From NCBI GenBank assembly GCA_024710355.1, contig JANJUX010000035.1, positions 20,979 to 84,978 of the forward strand: a stretch of DNA of 64,000 bases, read 5' to 3'. Positions 26,346 to 35,998 of the stretch are shown in pieces. Source of the stretch: Candidatus Rifleibacteriota bacterium. Its GTDB lineage: Bacteria; Muiribacteriota; Ozemobacteria; Ozemobacterales; Ozemobacteraceae. The notes beneath the pieces were generated by a model. That model saw only the letters and a list, made by a program, of their open reading frames with translations. It was not told the origin of the DNA and ran no database searches. Within the stretch, counting starts at the first letter, position 1; every line of letters starts with the position of its first letter. A program made the translations under genes and the position numbers.

Positions 26346-29231
26346 TCAGCTTCTGATGGCTTCGGCAATCGCCTGACTGAGTTCGGTTGCGGTGAAGGGC
26401 TTTCTGATAAACCACCTGGCTCCGGCCTGCTTCATGGCTTCAACGTCTTCGTCACCAGAAAAGCCCGAAGAAACAAGAACCTTAACCGCCGGATCAATTT
26501 TTTTCAGTTCAAAGAAGCATTCTTTGCCGTTCATGTTGGGCATTACCATATCAAGAACGACCAGATTGACCAGTTCGTGGTTCTGTCTGAAAATTTCTGT
26601 GGCCTGTAGACCATTTTCTGCCTCGATAGTTTTATAGCCAAGCTCTGCGAGAATGTTTCCGGCAACAAATCTTATCATTGGCTCATCGTCCACGAGCATG
26701 ACAGTGCCGCTGCCATTGATTACATCATGTGAGCCCGGTTTTTCAAGAGTCTCACTCTGGGCTATTATCGGAAAAAACAGCTTGAAGCTCGCGCCGGCTC
26801 CCTGCTGACTGCAGACATCGATTGCACCGGCGTGTTGTTGCATTGTGCCGAAAACAGCAGCAAGGCCGAGGCCGGTACCCTTGCCCGGGGCTTTGGTTGT
26901 AAAAAATGGTTCAAAGATATGCGGCAGATGCCTGGCCGGAATACCGCAGCCGGTATCGTTGACTTCAACTCTGGCGTAGTGACCCGCTGCAAGCTCGATC
27001 TGCGAAGAAGCGAGAAATGGCTTCTCCAGATATACTTTTTGTGCTGATATCGCAATGATCCCGCCTTCTGGCATTGCCTGTGAAGAGTTGAGCAGCAGGT
27101 TGAGAAAAGCACTCTGCAGCTGTGGAAAATCACCAATGATCGGCAGGGTTTCCTCATCGACTTGAAATTTAATCTTGATCCGCTTGTCGACGGTGCGTTG
27201 AAAAAGCTCCACGGCTTCACGCAAAGGCGACACGATGTTCAATGGGCTGAGGTGCACTGGCTGCTTTCTGGCAAAAGCAAGCAGCTTTGCCGTGAGATAT
27301 GAAGCCCGGGTCGAGGCCTCGATAATGGTCTTGAGATAGTCGGCTGCTTTGGGCGCCTGCTGGGGCAATGTCTGCAGTAATTCAGCTGCGCCGATGATGC
27401 CGGCAAGCATATTGTTGAAATCGTGAGCGATACCCCCGGCCAGCTGGCCGATGGCGTCCATTTTTTGTGATTGCCTCAGCTGCTCCTGAAGCGCATGCTC
27501 TTCGGTAATATCTCTGAAAACCAGAACCAGGCCGATAAGTTCGCAGGCATCATTTTTAATCGGCGCGCAGGAATGGTTTATCAGGTATTCTTTTCCGTCG
27601 GCCGCAACCAGCAGGGCGTTTCCGGTAGGCACGGAATCTGCCTGAGTATCGATGATCCCGGTTACGGGGTTTTCTATCGGCTGGTGGCTGAGAGGATCGA
27701 TGAGACGGTAAATCTCGGAGAGAGGCCTGCCGATTGCAGCATCGGCTTTCCAGCCGGTAAGTTTTTCAGCCGCCGGGTTGATTCGCGAAACGATGCCGCG
27801 TGTGTCAGTGGCAATGACCGCTTCGCCAAGGGCGTTGAGAGTTACACGCAGGTTCTCTTCGTTTTGTCGCAGTGCCTGCTCGGCTTTTAACCTCTCGGTA
27901 ATGTTGAAAAAGGAAGCCAGAAGACGGTCACCGATGATGCTGGCACCGATCATGATTATTTTTTTCTGCCCGTTTTTGCAGGTCACTTCGTATTCTTCGG
28001 CTTTTACTCTGCCGTTTTCACTGGCGGCAATCGCTTTGGCCCAGCGTTCCATGGCATCATGGCGGCAGGCTGAGTCGGGGTAAGCCTGTGGCCACCAGTC
28101 GTCGATGGTAGGTGAATCTTCTACCCTGTAACCAAAAGTCTCTTCAAAGGAATGGTTAAGGCTGAGAACATGGCTGTCAGAGTCTACCTCGACAAGTGGC
28201 AGGGGAGCCTGCATAAATAGCGAACGAAACCTGAGCTCATTTTTCGAAGCCTCTTTTTGTGCGGCCTGAAGCTTGATTATCTTGTCGTTGAGGTTTCTTT
28301 TCAGCAGGATCGAAATCAGCAGCAGACTGAAAACCAGAACCACCAGAAATACGCCGGTGATTTTAAGAAGTTGAACGGTCTCAGAAGACATGCCGCGCTC
28401 GACACGCAGCGTTATCCACTGTTTTCGGGCTTTGTCGATTTCTTTGGGGGCAACTCTGTCGAGGCCTTTCTGTATGGCAGAAAACAGCAGCGGGTATTTT
28501 TTGCTGACGGCAATGCGGAAAACAAAGTTAAAATCCGTAGTTCCGACCACCTTCAGATTCGAGATGCCATGGTGGCTGATGTAATAAGATGCGACCGCAA
28601 GATTTTCGACGTAGGCATCGACCTGGCCGAATGCCACTGCCTGCAGGCCTTCTGTAACATCAGGCACTGTCACGACTTCAATCTCTGCTTCTTTGAAGCC
28701 CTTAAGATAACCTTCGGTTGCGTAACCTTCCACTGCCGCCACTTTTTTGCCGGCGAAATCTTTGAGAGTCTTTTTTGAACCTGAATTCAGTGTTGCAATG
28801 ATGACGACCGGCACCTGAGCATAGGCAGAAGAAAAATAGGCGTAGCGCGACCGCTCTTCATTCTCGACGATGGTGGGCGCAATTGCGCATTTACCTGACT
28901 GCAGGGCGGCCAGGTGCATGTTCCAGTCGTGGCATAGAACCTGTTGAAAAGTGAAACCGATTTCTTTCTCGATCAATCTGATGATGTCGGCTCCAAGGCC
29001 AGTGAAGTTTTCGTTGCTGTCTGCAAACTCGAGCGGCGGAAAACTGTCGTTGAACCAGAGCTGCAGATGGGCGGCATTCTTTTTAAGCCAGATCTTCTCA
29101 TCACTGGAGAGCAGTTGGGTTTCTTCGGTACCGGCAAAAGCTGCATAAAAGAATGTCAGCAGCAGAAAAATCAGAAAAAGCGGTTTGACCGCCTGCTGCA
29201 GGAATTTGTATTTTGCCCTTTTTCCACTCAT
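26346..29231 (-). CDS. hybrid sensor histidine kinase with periplasmic amino-acid-type binding domain
   Basis: The domain order is: signal sequence ([16 protein letters not shown]), a bacterial solute-binding family 3 domain (about 45-275, with [16 protein letters not shown] and [15 protein letters not shown]), one membrane helix (about 290-310), two PAS domains (about 335-570), HisKA with phospho-histidine H603 (GGIAHDFNN), HATPase ([14 protein letters not shown]), and a C-terminal receiver with phospho-aspartate D894. This is the BvgS/EvgS-like way of sensing a small periplasmic ligand, perhaps an amino acid. I chose the ATG at 29231; a GTG at 29306 adds 25 non-hydrophobic residues and neither has a clear ribosome site. 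No DNA-binding regulator is adjacent. Confidence 0.9.
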   Translation of the reverse strand: MSGKRAKYKFLQQAVKPLFLIFLLLTFFYAAFAGTEETQLLSSDEKIWLKKNAAHLQLWFNDSFPPLEFADSNENFTGLGADIIRLIEKEIGFTFQQVLCHDWNMHLAALQSGKCAIAPTIVENEERSRYAYFSSAYAQVPVVIIATLNSGSKKTLKDFAGKKVAAVEGYATEGYLKGFKEAEIEVVTVPDVTEGLQAVAFGQVDAYVENLAVASYYISHHGISNLKVVGTTDFNFVFRIAVSKKYPLLFSAIQKGLDRVAPKEIDKARKQWITLRVERGMSSETVQLLKITGVFLVVLVFSLLLISILLKRNLNDKIIKLQAAQKEASKNELRFRSLFMQAPLPLVEVDSDSHVLSLNHSFEETFGYRVEDSPTIDDWWPQAYPDSACRHDAMERWAKAIAASENGRVKAEEYEVTCKNGQKKIIMIGASIIGDRLLASFFNITERLKAEQALRQNEENLRVTLNALGEAVIATDTRGIVSRINPAAEKLTGWKADAAIGRPLSEIYRLIDPLSHQPIENPVTGIIDTQADSVPTGNALLVAADGKEYLINHSCAPIKNDACELIGLVLVFRDITEEHALQEQLRQSQKMDAIGQLAGGIAHDFNNMLAGIIGAAELLQTLPQQAPKAADYLKTIIEASTRASYLTAKLLAFARKQPVHLSPLNIVSPLREAVELFQRTVDKRIKIKFQVDEETLPIIGDFPQLQSAFLNLLLNSSQAMPEGGIIAISAQKVYLEKPFLASSQIELAAGHYARVEVNDTGCGIPARHLPHIFEPFFTTKAPGKGTGLGLAAVFGTMQQHAGAIDVCSQQGAGASFKLFFPIIAQSETLEKPGSHDVINGSGTVMLVDDEPMIRFVAGNILAELGYKTIEAENGLQATEIFRQNHELVNLVVLDMVMPNMNGKECFFELKKIDPAVKVLVSSGFSGDEDVEAMKQAGARWFIRKPFTATELSQAIAEAIRS

Positions 29232-29392
29232 TTGTGCTGCTTTTTGGTCTGATGTATTGATCCGGAGTTTGTAACTCCTGGTGCTGATTTTATCACACCT
29301 TTGCACTGGTCAATGAAATTTCGTTTTAATCGCATCGGGGGATTTGAAGTTTTCAGAGAAGATCTTGTGATTAAGGTGAGCAGGCGCCTGTG

Positions 29393-29401
29393 TGCTATAC
29401 T
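29393..29401 (+). promoter_or_regulatory. extended -10 promoter of the cupin gene
   Basis: TGC-TATACT (29393-29401) is an extended -10 element about 40 bases before the cupin ATG. There is no convincing -35 box at the normal distance, which the TGn extension can compensate for. Confidence 0.45.
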
Positions 29402-29441
29402 GTAAGGATTAATTGTGTGATTGAAATTTCTGGAGGATAAA

Positions 29442-29990
29442 ATGCCTGCAACCAAAGTAGCACAGGAAATCGAAGGCCTTTATAAGATTATTCCGCTTAA
29501 AGTCTTGCGTCGCACCCCCGGTGTAAATTTTGACTGCCTAGATAAGAAGGAATTGCCGCATGTAGACGCATTCGACAGGGTAATTCATACCATCGGAGCT
29601 GTTTCACCCGGGCCGGTCGGTGAAGTTAATCGCCCCTGGTACATGCACCCTCATCAGGCCGACAATCTTATGGTTCTGCATGGTGAACGCCATGTCGAAA
29701 TCTATACGAAAAAATTTGGCCGTGTCCTTAAGGTCGATGTCACGCCTGACCGCATCGTCATCGATGGCGAACTGGCCTATGATGGCGCAGCCATGCTGGT
29801 ATGGCCGTGCTACGTCTTTCACCGCATCCGCAGCTGCGAAGTCAAGGGCTCGGCTTCGGTCAATTTTGCTGTTCACACTGAGGGTTTCGACCTGAAGACC
29901 AACTTCAACATTTACGATCTCAATACTGAGACCGGTGAATACAAAGTAATCAGAGCCGGTCACCTCGATCAGCCAATCGCTGGCGAGTAG
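29442..29990 (+). CDS. cupin-domain protein
   Basis: The 182-residue protein has a single cupin barrel. HPHQADNLMVLHGERHVEIYT matches cupin motif 1 (two histidines and a downstream acidic residue as possible metal ligands), and VWPCYVFHRIRSCE matches motif 2 with its histidine. There is no signal peptide. Function is unknown; cupins range from sugar isomerases and dioxygenases to sensors. I chose the ATG at 29442 behind TCTGGAGGATAAA rather than an in-frame ATG seven codons earlier. It is monocistronic, with its own promoter and terminator, and divergent from the sensor kinase that may control it (inference). Confidence 0.75.
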   Translation: MPATKVAQEIEGLYKIIPLKVLRRTPGVNFDCLDKKELPHVDAFDRVIHTIGAVSPGPVGEVNRPWYMHPHQADNLMVLHGERHVEIYTKKFGRVLKVDVTPDRIVIDGELAYDGAAMLVWPCYVFHRIRSCEVKGSASVNFAVHTEGFDLKTNFNIYDLNTETGEYKVIRAGHLDQPIAGE

Positions 29991-30014
29991 AAAGCCAGTT
30001 CGTATTTTTCGTTG

Positions 30015-30063
30015 CCGCCCGCTGCCGGTTTTATTGTCCGGCAGCAGGCGGCTTTATTATTTC
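30015..30063 (+). terminator. rho-independent terminator after the cupin gene
   Basis: A 13-pair stem with one mismatch (CCGCC-C-GCTGCCGG against CCGGCAGC-A-GGCGG, 30015-30051) has a 9-base loop and is followed by the T-rich CTTTATTATTTC. Confidence 0.8.
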
Positions 30064-30127
30064 ACGGCGCTGGTTAGATTGTTCAGGCGGCTTTTTGGGG
30101 CAGTTATTTAAAAAACACTCAGGGCGG

Positions 30128-30174
30128 TTGACTTTTTGTCGATTGGTATATATAGTCCAATTGGACTATACCAA
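30128..30174 (+). promoter_or_regulatory. promoter with overlapping palindromic operator for the glutamate mutase operon
   Basis: TTGACT (30128-30133), a 17-base spacer and TATAGT (30151-30156) form a strong promoter. The -10 box is the left end of a perfect 20-base palindrome, TATAGTCCAA/TTGGACTATA (30151-30170). An outer inverted pair TTGGTATA (30143-30150) and TATACCAA (30167-30174) flanks it. The arrangement suits repression by the GntR protein encoded directly downstream. Confidence 0.75.
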
Positions 30175-30192
30175 AAAACCTGAGGCAAAAAA

Positions 30193-31446
30193 TTGCATCT
30201 TCGCCTTAAAATCGACGAAAGCTCCGAAGCGCCGATCTATAGACAGATCAGCGAACAGATTGCGGCTCTGATAAAATCGGGTCGGTTGCGTCGTGGCGAG
30301 CACCTGCCGCCTGAGCGTGAGCTGGCGCTGCAGCTTAAGATTGCCCGGGGTACGGTTAAAAAGGCTTATGAGTCGCTCGTACATCAGAGATATATTGTGG
30401 CGGCCCGTGGCCGTGGCAGCACCGTTGCCCTTGACGCAGACAGCACTGATTATGAAAATGAACCCGGCGCCGGTAGCGGAAACAGCCTGAAAAATGCCGG
30501 TTTTTCAGACATGCACAGTCAGCAGAATGGCCAGGCTGAAGCGGCTGATGGCCAGAGGGAGCGAGCCCAGGGTGGGTTCTCACAGGTTAATGGGATAAGA
30601 GTTCGAAATGGGCTTCGACCTGGGGCTGAAGAGCTTGAATCAACCTCTGTCCGGGCAAAATCTGCTGCAATTGAAGCTGTTGCCGGCAGTGCTTCGGCGC
30701 CTCTGAACAGGGCTGAACAGGCAGACCGCATGTTGACCGACGCTATCATCGGTCTCGAAGATCTTGGCTTCAATTACAAGCAGATCAACGATCTTTTCGG
30801 CCTGATGCTGGCCCGCCGCCGCGAGCAGGTTTCGCGCTTCGCGATCGCTTCGGTCGACTGCAATCCGGAAGCGCTTGGTATATACCAAAAACAGCTGGCG
30901 ATGCTGACGCACATGAATACCGCCAGGATTCTGCTGACCGAACTGCGTGCGGCCGCATCGCCTGATATGATGCTTGAACCCTTTGACCTTGTTCTGACGA
31001 CCTCGAATCACGTCGAAGAACTGCGTGAACTGGCGCCAAAGATGGCCGGCAAAGTTGTACCGGTAATTGTTGCCCCGACCCAGGCAACTCTGATCGCGCT
31101 TGCCAGACTCGAAACTGGCAGCAGGGCAGGGGTGCTGCACCAGAGCGGCAGATTCTTTTCCATAATCAGGGGCTGGCTGCAGAAATCTGGTTTTCATGGC
31201 GATGTAAAAGGATTCAATACGGAGCTTGAAACTGCCGAAGGATTTGAAGGCTTTGTGTCAGACAGATCGGTGCTGGTTACGCCACCCGGCTTTGCGGCGC
31301 AGCTTTCTGGCGAGCATCTCAGGGTAATCAACCGTTTCAGAATGAATGGCGGTCAGCTGATTGATTTTGAATATCAGATTGAACGTGGTTCACTGCTGCA
31401 TCTCGAAGAATTGATCAGAAGTTTAATCAACAAAACAAGGAAATAA
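30193..31446 (+). CDS. GntR-family transcriptional regulator of the methylaspartate operon
   Basis: Residues ~10-75 are a GntR winged helix-turn-helix ([46 protein letters not shown]). A variable Gly/Ser/Gln-rich linker (about 80-170) leads to a ~240-residue C-terminal domain that is not the aminotransferase fold of MocR proteins nor a usual FCD or UTRA domain as far as I can see. It has alternating strand/helix segments ([31 protein letters not shown]). Translation starts at TTG behind TGAGG. It heads the glutamate-fermentation operon and has a palindromic operator on its own promoter, so autoregulation is likely. The inducer may be glutamate or a pathway intermediate (inference). Confidence 0.85.
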   Translation: MHLRLKIDESSEAPIYRQISEQIAALIKSGRLRRGEHLPPERELALQLKIARGTVKKAYESLVHQRYIVAARGRGSTVALDADSTDYENEPGAGSGNSLKNAGFSDMHSQQNGQAEAADGQRERAQGGFSQVNGIRVRNGLRPGAEELESTSVRAKSAAIEAVAGSASAPLNRAEQADRMLTDAIIGLEDLGFNYKQINDLFGLMLARRREQVSRFAIASVDCNPEALGIYQKQLAMLTHMNTARILLTELRAAASPDMMLEPFDLVLTTSNHVEELRELAPKMAGKVVPVIVAPTQATLIALARLETGSRAGVLHQSGRFFSIIRGWLQKSGFHGDVKGFNTELETAEGFEGFVSDRSVLVTPPGFAAQLSGEHLRVINRFRMNGGQLIDFEYQIERGSLLHLEELIRSLINKTRK

Positions 31447-31448
31447 CT

Positions 31449-31868
31449 ATGTCAGCAACCAATATTGTACTGGGCGTGATCGGGTTCGACTGTCATTCGG
31501 TCGGAAACAAGATTCTCGAAGCCTGGTTCACCGAATCCGGTTTCAAGGTCACCAACCTTGGCGTCATGGTCAGTCAGGAAGAATTCATCGCCGCCGCGAT
31601 CGAGACCGACGCGAAGGCGATTCTCGTTTCATCGCTGTATGGCCATGGCGAGATCGACTGTGCCGGCCTGCGCGAAAAATGTATTGAAAAAGGCCTCGAA
31701 GATATTCTTCTTTACGTCGGCGGCAATCTCGTGGTTGGTAAAACCCCGTTTCCGCAGGTCGAAGAGAAGTTTCTCAAGATGGGCTATGATCGCGTTTTCG
31801 GGCCTGACTGCTCGCTCGAAAAGGTTTCTGAAATGCTTAAGGCAGACATTGCTGCAAAGGCGAAATAA
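31449..31868 (+). CDS. glmS: glutamate (methylaspartate) mutase, cobalamin-binding S subunit
   Basis: This 139-residue protein is the small component of coenzyme B12-dependent glutamate mutase, which rearranges L-glutamate to (2S,3S)-3-methylaspartate. The base-off cobalamin motif DxHxxG is present as D14-C-H16-S-V-G19, with H16 the expected lower cobalt ligand, and the GG of YVGGNL follows. Length matches clostridial GlmS (137). It begins 2 bases after the regulator's stop behind AAGGAAATAACT, and its TAA directly abuts the ATG of glmL. All neighbours belong to the same pathway. Confidence 0.96.
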   Translation: MSATNIVLGVIGFDCHSVGNKILEAWFTESGFKVTNLGVMVSQEEFIAAAIETDAKAILVSSLYGHGEIDCAGLREKCIEKGLEDILLYVGGNLVVGKTPFPQVEEKFLKMGYDRVFGPDCSLEKVSEMLKADIAAKAK

Positions 31869-33323
31869 ATGACCAGTAACCGGGTAATCTGCGTCGATAT
31901 CGGCTCGACCTACACCAAGGGCGCCATCTTCAGGCTCGCTGAAGACCGCTTTGTGGTTGAGGCCCGTGCCGTGACGCCGACGACTGTCGATTACCTGCCC
32001 GATGGTTTTTTCACTGTGGTGCAGCAGCTCAGCCCCGGTGCCGACTGGCACAATCTGACCGCTGCCGATGCGCCATGCCCGGTTTATTTCTCGTCATCAG
32101 CGAAGGGTGGCCTCAAGGTCGCCGTTGTCGGCCTGGTGCCCGAGATGTCGCTGCAGATTGCCCGCCTGGCAGCTTTTTCGGCCGGCGCCCGCATCTGTGC
32201 CTCATACCCGTATCGTCTGACCCGCAGCTGTATCAGCAGCATCGAAAAGGCTCAGCCCGACATTCTGCTGCTCTGTGGCGGCACCGACGGCGGTAACGAA
32301 CGCTATGTGACCGAGAATGCCCAGGCCCTCGCGGCTTCTGATTTTAACGGCACCATCGTTTATGCCGGCAACAACGCTGCTGTCGACCGCGTCAGTGATC
32401 TGCTCGCCGATCGAGAACTGGTGATCTGCGAGAACCTGATGCCCGATTTTGGCCGTCTCAACATCGAGCCGGTGCGCGAAGCGATTCGCCGGGTGTTTCT
32501 CGACCGTATCGTCTCCGGAAAAGGCCTCGATCGTCTGGTGGCCGCTTTTGCCACTCAGCCCGTGCCGACGCCGCTCGCCGTTCTCAATCTCGTGCGCGTG
32601 GTTGGCGAAAATATCGAAGGCTGGCAGAATTTTGCCCTGATCGACATGGGCGGTGCCACCACCGACTTTTATTCGTTCGCTGATGCCTACAACCCCGATT
32701 CTGGCACGATCATGAAGGGCATTGTCGAGCCGAAACTCAAACGCACGGTCGAAGGTGACCTCGGCATGCGCGTCAGTGCCGAATCAACCTTTGAGACCGG
32801 CGAAGCCTATCTGGCCGCCGTCTCTGACTTTTCGACCGAGCAGATGGCGGCCCTGAAAAATTATGTTATGGGCCTGACCACCAATACCGGTCATCTGCCG
32901 GCCAATGCCATAGAAAGATACTACGACAGCCTGCTGGCCGGGGCCTGCATCTACCATTCGCTGATGCGCCACGCCGGCAGCATCGAAGAGGTTTTTACCG
33001 CCAAAGGCCGTGTCTGGGCTCAGACCGGTAAAGACCTGCGCCGTGTCAGCCGTATTGTTGGCACCGGCGGCTATCTGGCGGCCATGGCACGCGAGGGCTC
33101 AGCGGTCGCGATTTCTGACCGGGCGGTGCTGCCGACCGAGAAGACGCCGCTGCTGCCCGAAAAGTTCGTTTATCTCAGTGATAACGACTATATTCTTCCA
33201 CTTTTAGGTAACCTGGCGGAAAAGTTCCCACGACAATGTGCTTTAACCGCTGTTTCATCACTTACTGTAACGCAACATTACGAAGTTAAGGAGCCTTGCC
33301 AACGTGAGTTCATCAAAGCTTAG
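31869..33323 (+). CDS. glmL: GlmL/MutL, glutamate mutase-associated ASKHA protein
   Basis: The 484-residue protein shows the actin/Hsp70/sugar-kinase ATPase fold: phosphate-1 motif VDIGSTYTKG at the N-terminus, phosphate-2-like ALIDMGGATTDFYS in the middle and VGTGGYLAAM near the end. GlmL is always encoded between the S and E subunits of glutamate mutase and is thought to act as a chaperone or reactivase that exchanges damaged cobalamin; direct proof is limited. Its final 20 bases overlap the start of glmE. Confidence 0.93.
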   Translation: MTSNRVICVDIGSTYTKGAIFRLAEDRFVVEARAVTPTTVDYLPDGFFTVVQQLSPGADWHNLTAADAPCPVYFSSSAKGGLKVAVVGLVPEMSLQIARLAAFSAGARICASYPYRLTRSCISSIEKAQPDILLLCGGTDGGNERYVTENAQALAASDFNGTIVYAGNNAAVDRVSDLLADRELVICENLMPDFGRLNIEPVREAIRRVFLDRIVSGKGLDRLVAAFATQPVPTPLAVLNLVRVVGENIEGWQNFALIDMGGATTDFYSFADAYNPDSGTIMKGIVEPKLKRTVEGDLGMRVSAESTFETGEAYLAAVSDFSTEQMAALKNYVMGLTTNTGHLPANAIERYYDSLLAGACIYHSLMRHAGSIEEVFTAKGRVWAQTGKDLRRVSRIVGTGGYLAAMAREGSAVAISDRAVLPTEKTPLLPEKFVYLSDNDYILPLLGNLAEKFPRQCALTAVSSLTVTQHYEVKEPCQREFIKA

Positions 33324-34749
33324 CATCGAAAAATTCAACGAAATCCGCCGGGAAATACTGCAGACCTGGCCAACTGGCCATGGCCTGAGCCTCGAAGAGG
33401 GCATCGCCTATCAGAAAACTATTCCCGAAGCCAAAAACTTTGCCGTCGCCATGCGCAAAGCTTCGCAGGCCGGCAAAACCCTGCTGCAGCCCCGCGCCGG
33501 CGTCGCCCTGATTCAGGATCACATCAAACTGCTGCAGTATCTCGAAAACGAAGGCGAAGCCGATTTGCTTCCCACCACTATTGACGCCTACACCCGCCAG
33601 AACCGCTACCAGGAAGCCGCGCTCGGCATCGAAAAATCGTTGCAGGCACGCACTTCTCTTCTCAACGGCTTTCCGGCGGTAAATCACGGTCTCGCCGGCT
33701 GCCGCCAGGTGACCGAATCGGTCAAATCGCCGATTCAGGTGCGTCACGGCACTCCCGATGCCCGACTTCTCGCCGAAATTACGCTTGCCGGCGGCTTTAC
33801 CAGCTACGAAGGCGGCGGTATTTCTTACAATATCCCCTATACCAAGAAAGTGCCGCTGCAGAAGTCAATCGACGACTGGAAATACGTCGACCGCCTCGTC
33901 GGCATCTACGAAGAACACGGCATTCACATCAACCGTGAACCCTTTGGCCCGCTGACCGGCACTCTGGTGCCGCCATTCGTCAGCCATGTCGTCGCGATCA
34001 TCGAAGGCATTCTGGCGCTGCGTCAGGGTGTTAAATCGATTACCCTCGGTTATGGCCAGGGCGGCAACCTGTTTCAGGATGTCGCGGCCCTGATTTCGCT
34101 GAAGAACCTCGCGCATGAATTCTTCGCCCGCGAGGGGTTCAAGGATTATGAACTGACTACGGTTTTCCATCAGTGGATGGGCGGATTCCCGGAAGATGAA
34201 GCCAAAGCTTTCGGCGTTATCAGCTGGGGCGCTGCCGTGGCTGTTCTTGCCGGTGCCGACAAGGTCATCGTTAAATCGCCGCACGAAGCGATGGGCATTC
34301 CGACCAAGGAAGCCAACGCCCAGGGACTGCGCTGCACCCGCCAGGCGGTCAGCATGCTGCGCGACCAGAAATTCCCGATCGGCAGCGAGCACCGCGTCGA
34401 GATCGAGCAGATCGAAAAAGAAGTCAGAAGCATCATGGAAGCCGTTTACCGCCTCGGCAACGGCGATATCGAAGCCGGTATCGTCGCCGCTTTCGAAGCC
34501 GGCGTCATGGATGTTCCGTTCGCGCCCTCGGTCTACAATCACGGCAAGATTCTGCCGATGCGCGACAACAATGGCTTTATCAGAGTGTTCAACAAGGGCA
34601 ATCTCGCCCTCAGTGACGATATCATGGCTTATCACCGCGAAAAACTGGAAGAACGGGCGAAGGCAGAAGGCCGCAACGTCTGTTTCCAGATGGTTACCGA
34701 TGACATTTATGCCATCAGCAAAGGCGCATTAGTTGGGAGACCCAGATGA
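33304..34749 (+). CDS. glmE: glutamate (methylaspartate) mutase, catalytic E subunit
   Basis: The 481-residue TIM-barrel subunit binds glutamate and joins GlmS around B12. Conserved stretches include LLQPRAGVALIQDHIKLL and VRHGTPDARLL (arginines of the kind that grip the substrate carboxylates), TSYEGGGISYNIPY, and YGQGGNLFQDVAAL. Length is almost the same as the Clostridium cochlearium enzyme (483). Translation starts at a GTG behind AAGGAGCCTTGCCAAC, inside the end of glmL. The stop overlaps the start of the ammonia-lyase gene (ATGA). Confidence 0.96.
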   Translation: MSSSKLSIEKFNEIRREILQTWPTGHGLSLEEGIAYQKTIPEAKNFAVAMRKASQAGKTLLQPRAGVALIQDHIKLLQYLENEGEADLLPTTIDAYTRQNRYQEAALGIEKSLQARTSLLNGFPAVNHGLAGCRQVTESVKSPIQVRHGTPDARLLAEITLAGGFTSYEGGGISYNIPYTKKVPLQKSIDDWKYVDRLVGIYEEHGIHINREPFGPLTGTLVPPFVSHVVAIIEGILALRQGVKSITLGYGQGGNLFQDVAALISLKNLAHEFFAREGFKDYELTTVFHQWMGGFPEDEAKAFGVISWGAAVAVLAGADKVIVKSPHEAMGIPTKEANAQGLRCTRQAVSMLRDQKFPIGSEHRVEIEQIEKEVRSIMEAVYRLGNGDIEAGIVAAFEAGVMDVPFAPSVYNHGKILPMRDNNGFIRVFNKGNLALSDDIMAYHREKLEERAKAEGRNVCFQMVTDDIYAISKGALVGRPR

Positions 34750-35996
34750 AAATTGTTAAAGCGACGTTCGCAAAAGGTATTTCTTCGTTTTTTTTCGACG
34801 ACCAGCGTGCCATCAAAAAAGGCGCTGGCCATGATGGCTTCGTTTATGTCGGCGCGCCGGTAACCCCCGGTTTCAAGAGCATCAGGCAGGCAGGTCAGAG
34901 CATTTCGGTTCTGCTGCTGCTCGAAGATGGTCAGATCGCCTGCGGCGACTGTGCCGCCGTGCAGTATTCCGGCGCCGGTGGCCGTGACCCGCTGTTTCTG
35001 GCCGAAGAATATGTTCCGTATCTTGAAAAGCATATCAGGCCACTGCTTGAAGGCCGCGAAGTCGGCACTTTCAGAGACATGGCGAAGCATTTTTCTGAAC
35101 TGGTAATCGAGGGCAAACCTCTGCATTCGGCGATCCGCTACGGCCTGACCCAGGCACTGCTCGATGCCCGCGCCAAAGCTCTTAAGCTGATGCCCTGCGA
35201 AGTCGTCTGCCAGGAATACAACCTGCCGGTAGTTATCGAACGCGTGCCGATTTTTGGTCAGACCGGCGATAATCGCTATGATAACGTCGACAAGATGATT
35301 CTCAAAGGCGTCGAAGTGCTGCCGCACGGTCTGATCAACAATGTCGAGGAAAAACTTGGCCGCAACGGTGAAAAACTGCGCGAATACGTGCGCTGGCTCG
35401 CCGCCCGCGTCAAAAAGCTGCGCACTCATGCGGGTTATCGACCCGACCTGCACATCGACGTTTATGGCACCATCGGCCAGATTTTTGACAACAACATGGA
35501 AAAAGTCGCCGATTATATCGCTTCACTCGAAAAAGACACTGACGGTCTGAATCTCTACATCGAAGGCCCGGTCGACATGGAAGAAAAGCAGCTGCAGATC
35601 GCCAGTCTGAAGAAGATCACCGACCGTCTGCATGCCATCAGTTCGCCGGTCAAGATCGTTGCTGACGAATGGTGCAATACCTTCGAAGACGTTCGCGACT
35701 TTACCGACGCCAAGTCCTGTCACATGGTGCAAATCAAGACTCCCGACCTGGGCGGTATTCATAATATCGTCGAAAGCGTTATCTACTGCCGAAAACACGG
35801 CATGGAAGCCTACCAGGGTGGCACCTGCAACGAAACCGACGTTTCTGCAAGAATCTGCGTGCACCTGGCGGTGGCCGCGCGTGCCGAACGCATGCTCGCC
35901 AAACCGGGCATGGGCTTCGACGAAGGCTTCAATATTGTCAACAATGAACTTGAACGCATTCTGGCGGTTCTGCGCCTGAGAAACGGGGTTAAATAA
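34746..35996 (+). CDS. mal: methylaspartate ammonia-lyase
   Basis: This 416-residue enolase-superfamily enzyme removes ammonia from (2S,3S)-3-methylaspartate to give mesaconate. The residues known from the Clostridium tetanomorphum enzyme fall at the same numbers here: H194 (LPHGL), metal ligands D238 (HIDVYG) and E273 (IEGP), and the catalytic lysine K331 (VQIKTPDLGG); the third metal aspartate lies in VADEWCN. The protein is therefore collinear with the characterised enzyme. It is translationally coupled to glmE by a 4-base overlap and carries out the second step of the pathway. Confidence 0.97.
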   Translation: MKIVKATFAKGISSFFFDDQRAIKKGAGHDGFVYVGAPVTPGFKSIRQAGQSISVLLLLEDGQIACGDCAAVQYSGAGGRDPLFLAEEYVPYLEKHIRPLLEGREVGTFRDMAKHFSELVIEGKPLHSAIRYGLTQALLDARAKALKLMPCEVVCQEYNLPVVIERVPIFGQTGDNRYDNVDKMILKGVEVLPHGLINNVEEKLGRNGEKLREYVRWLAARVKKLRTHAGYRPDLHIDVYGTIGQIFDNNMEKVADYIASLEKDTDGLNLYIEGPVDMEEKQLQIASLKKITDRLHAISSPVKIVADEWCNTFEDVRDFTDAKSCHMVQIKTPDLGGIHNIVESVIYCRKHGMEAYQGGTCNETDVSARICVHLAVAARAERMLAKPGMGFDEGFNIVNNELERILAVLRLRNGVK

Positions 35997-35998
35997 GC

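Noticed and set aside
29232..29306. Upstream GTG start adding 25 residues to the second hybrid kinase
   Set aside because: No ribosome site, and the added residues precede a complete signal sequence; the ATG at 29231 is simpler, though not proven.
33865..35453. Two long minus-strand frames (256 and 248 codons) opposite glmE and the ammonia-lyase gene
   Set aside because: They mirror strongly biased codon use of the real genes and show no signals of their own.
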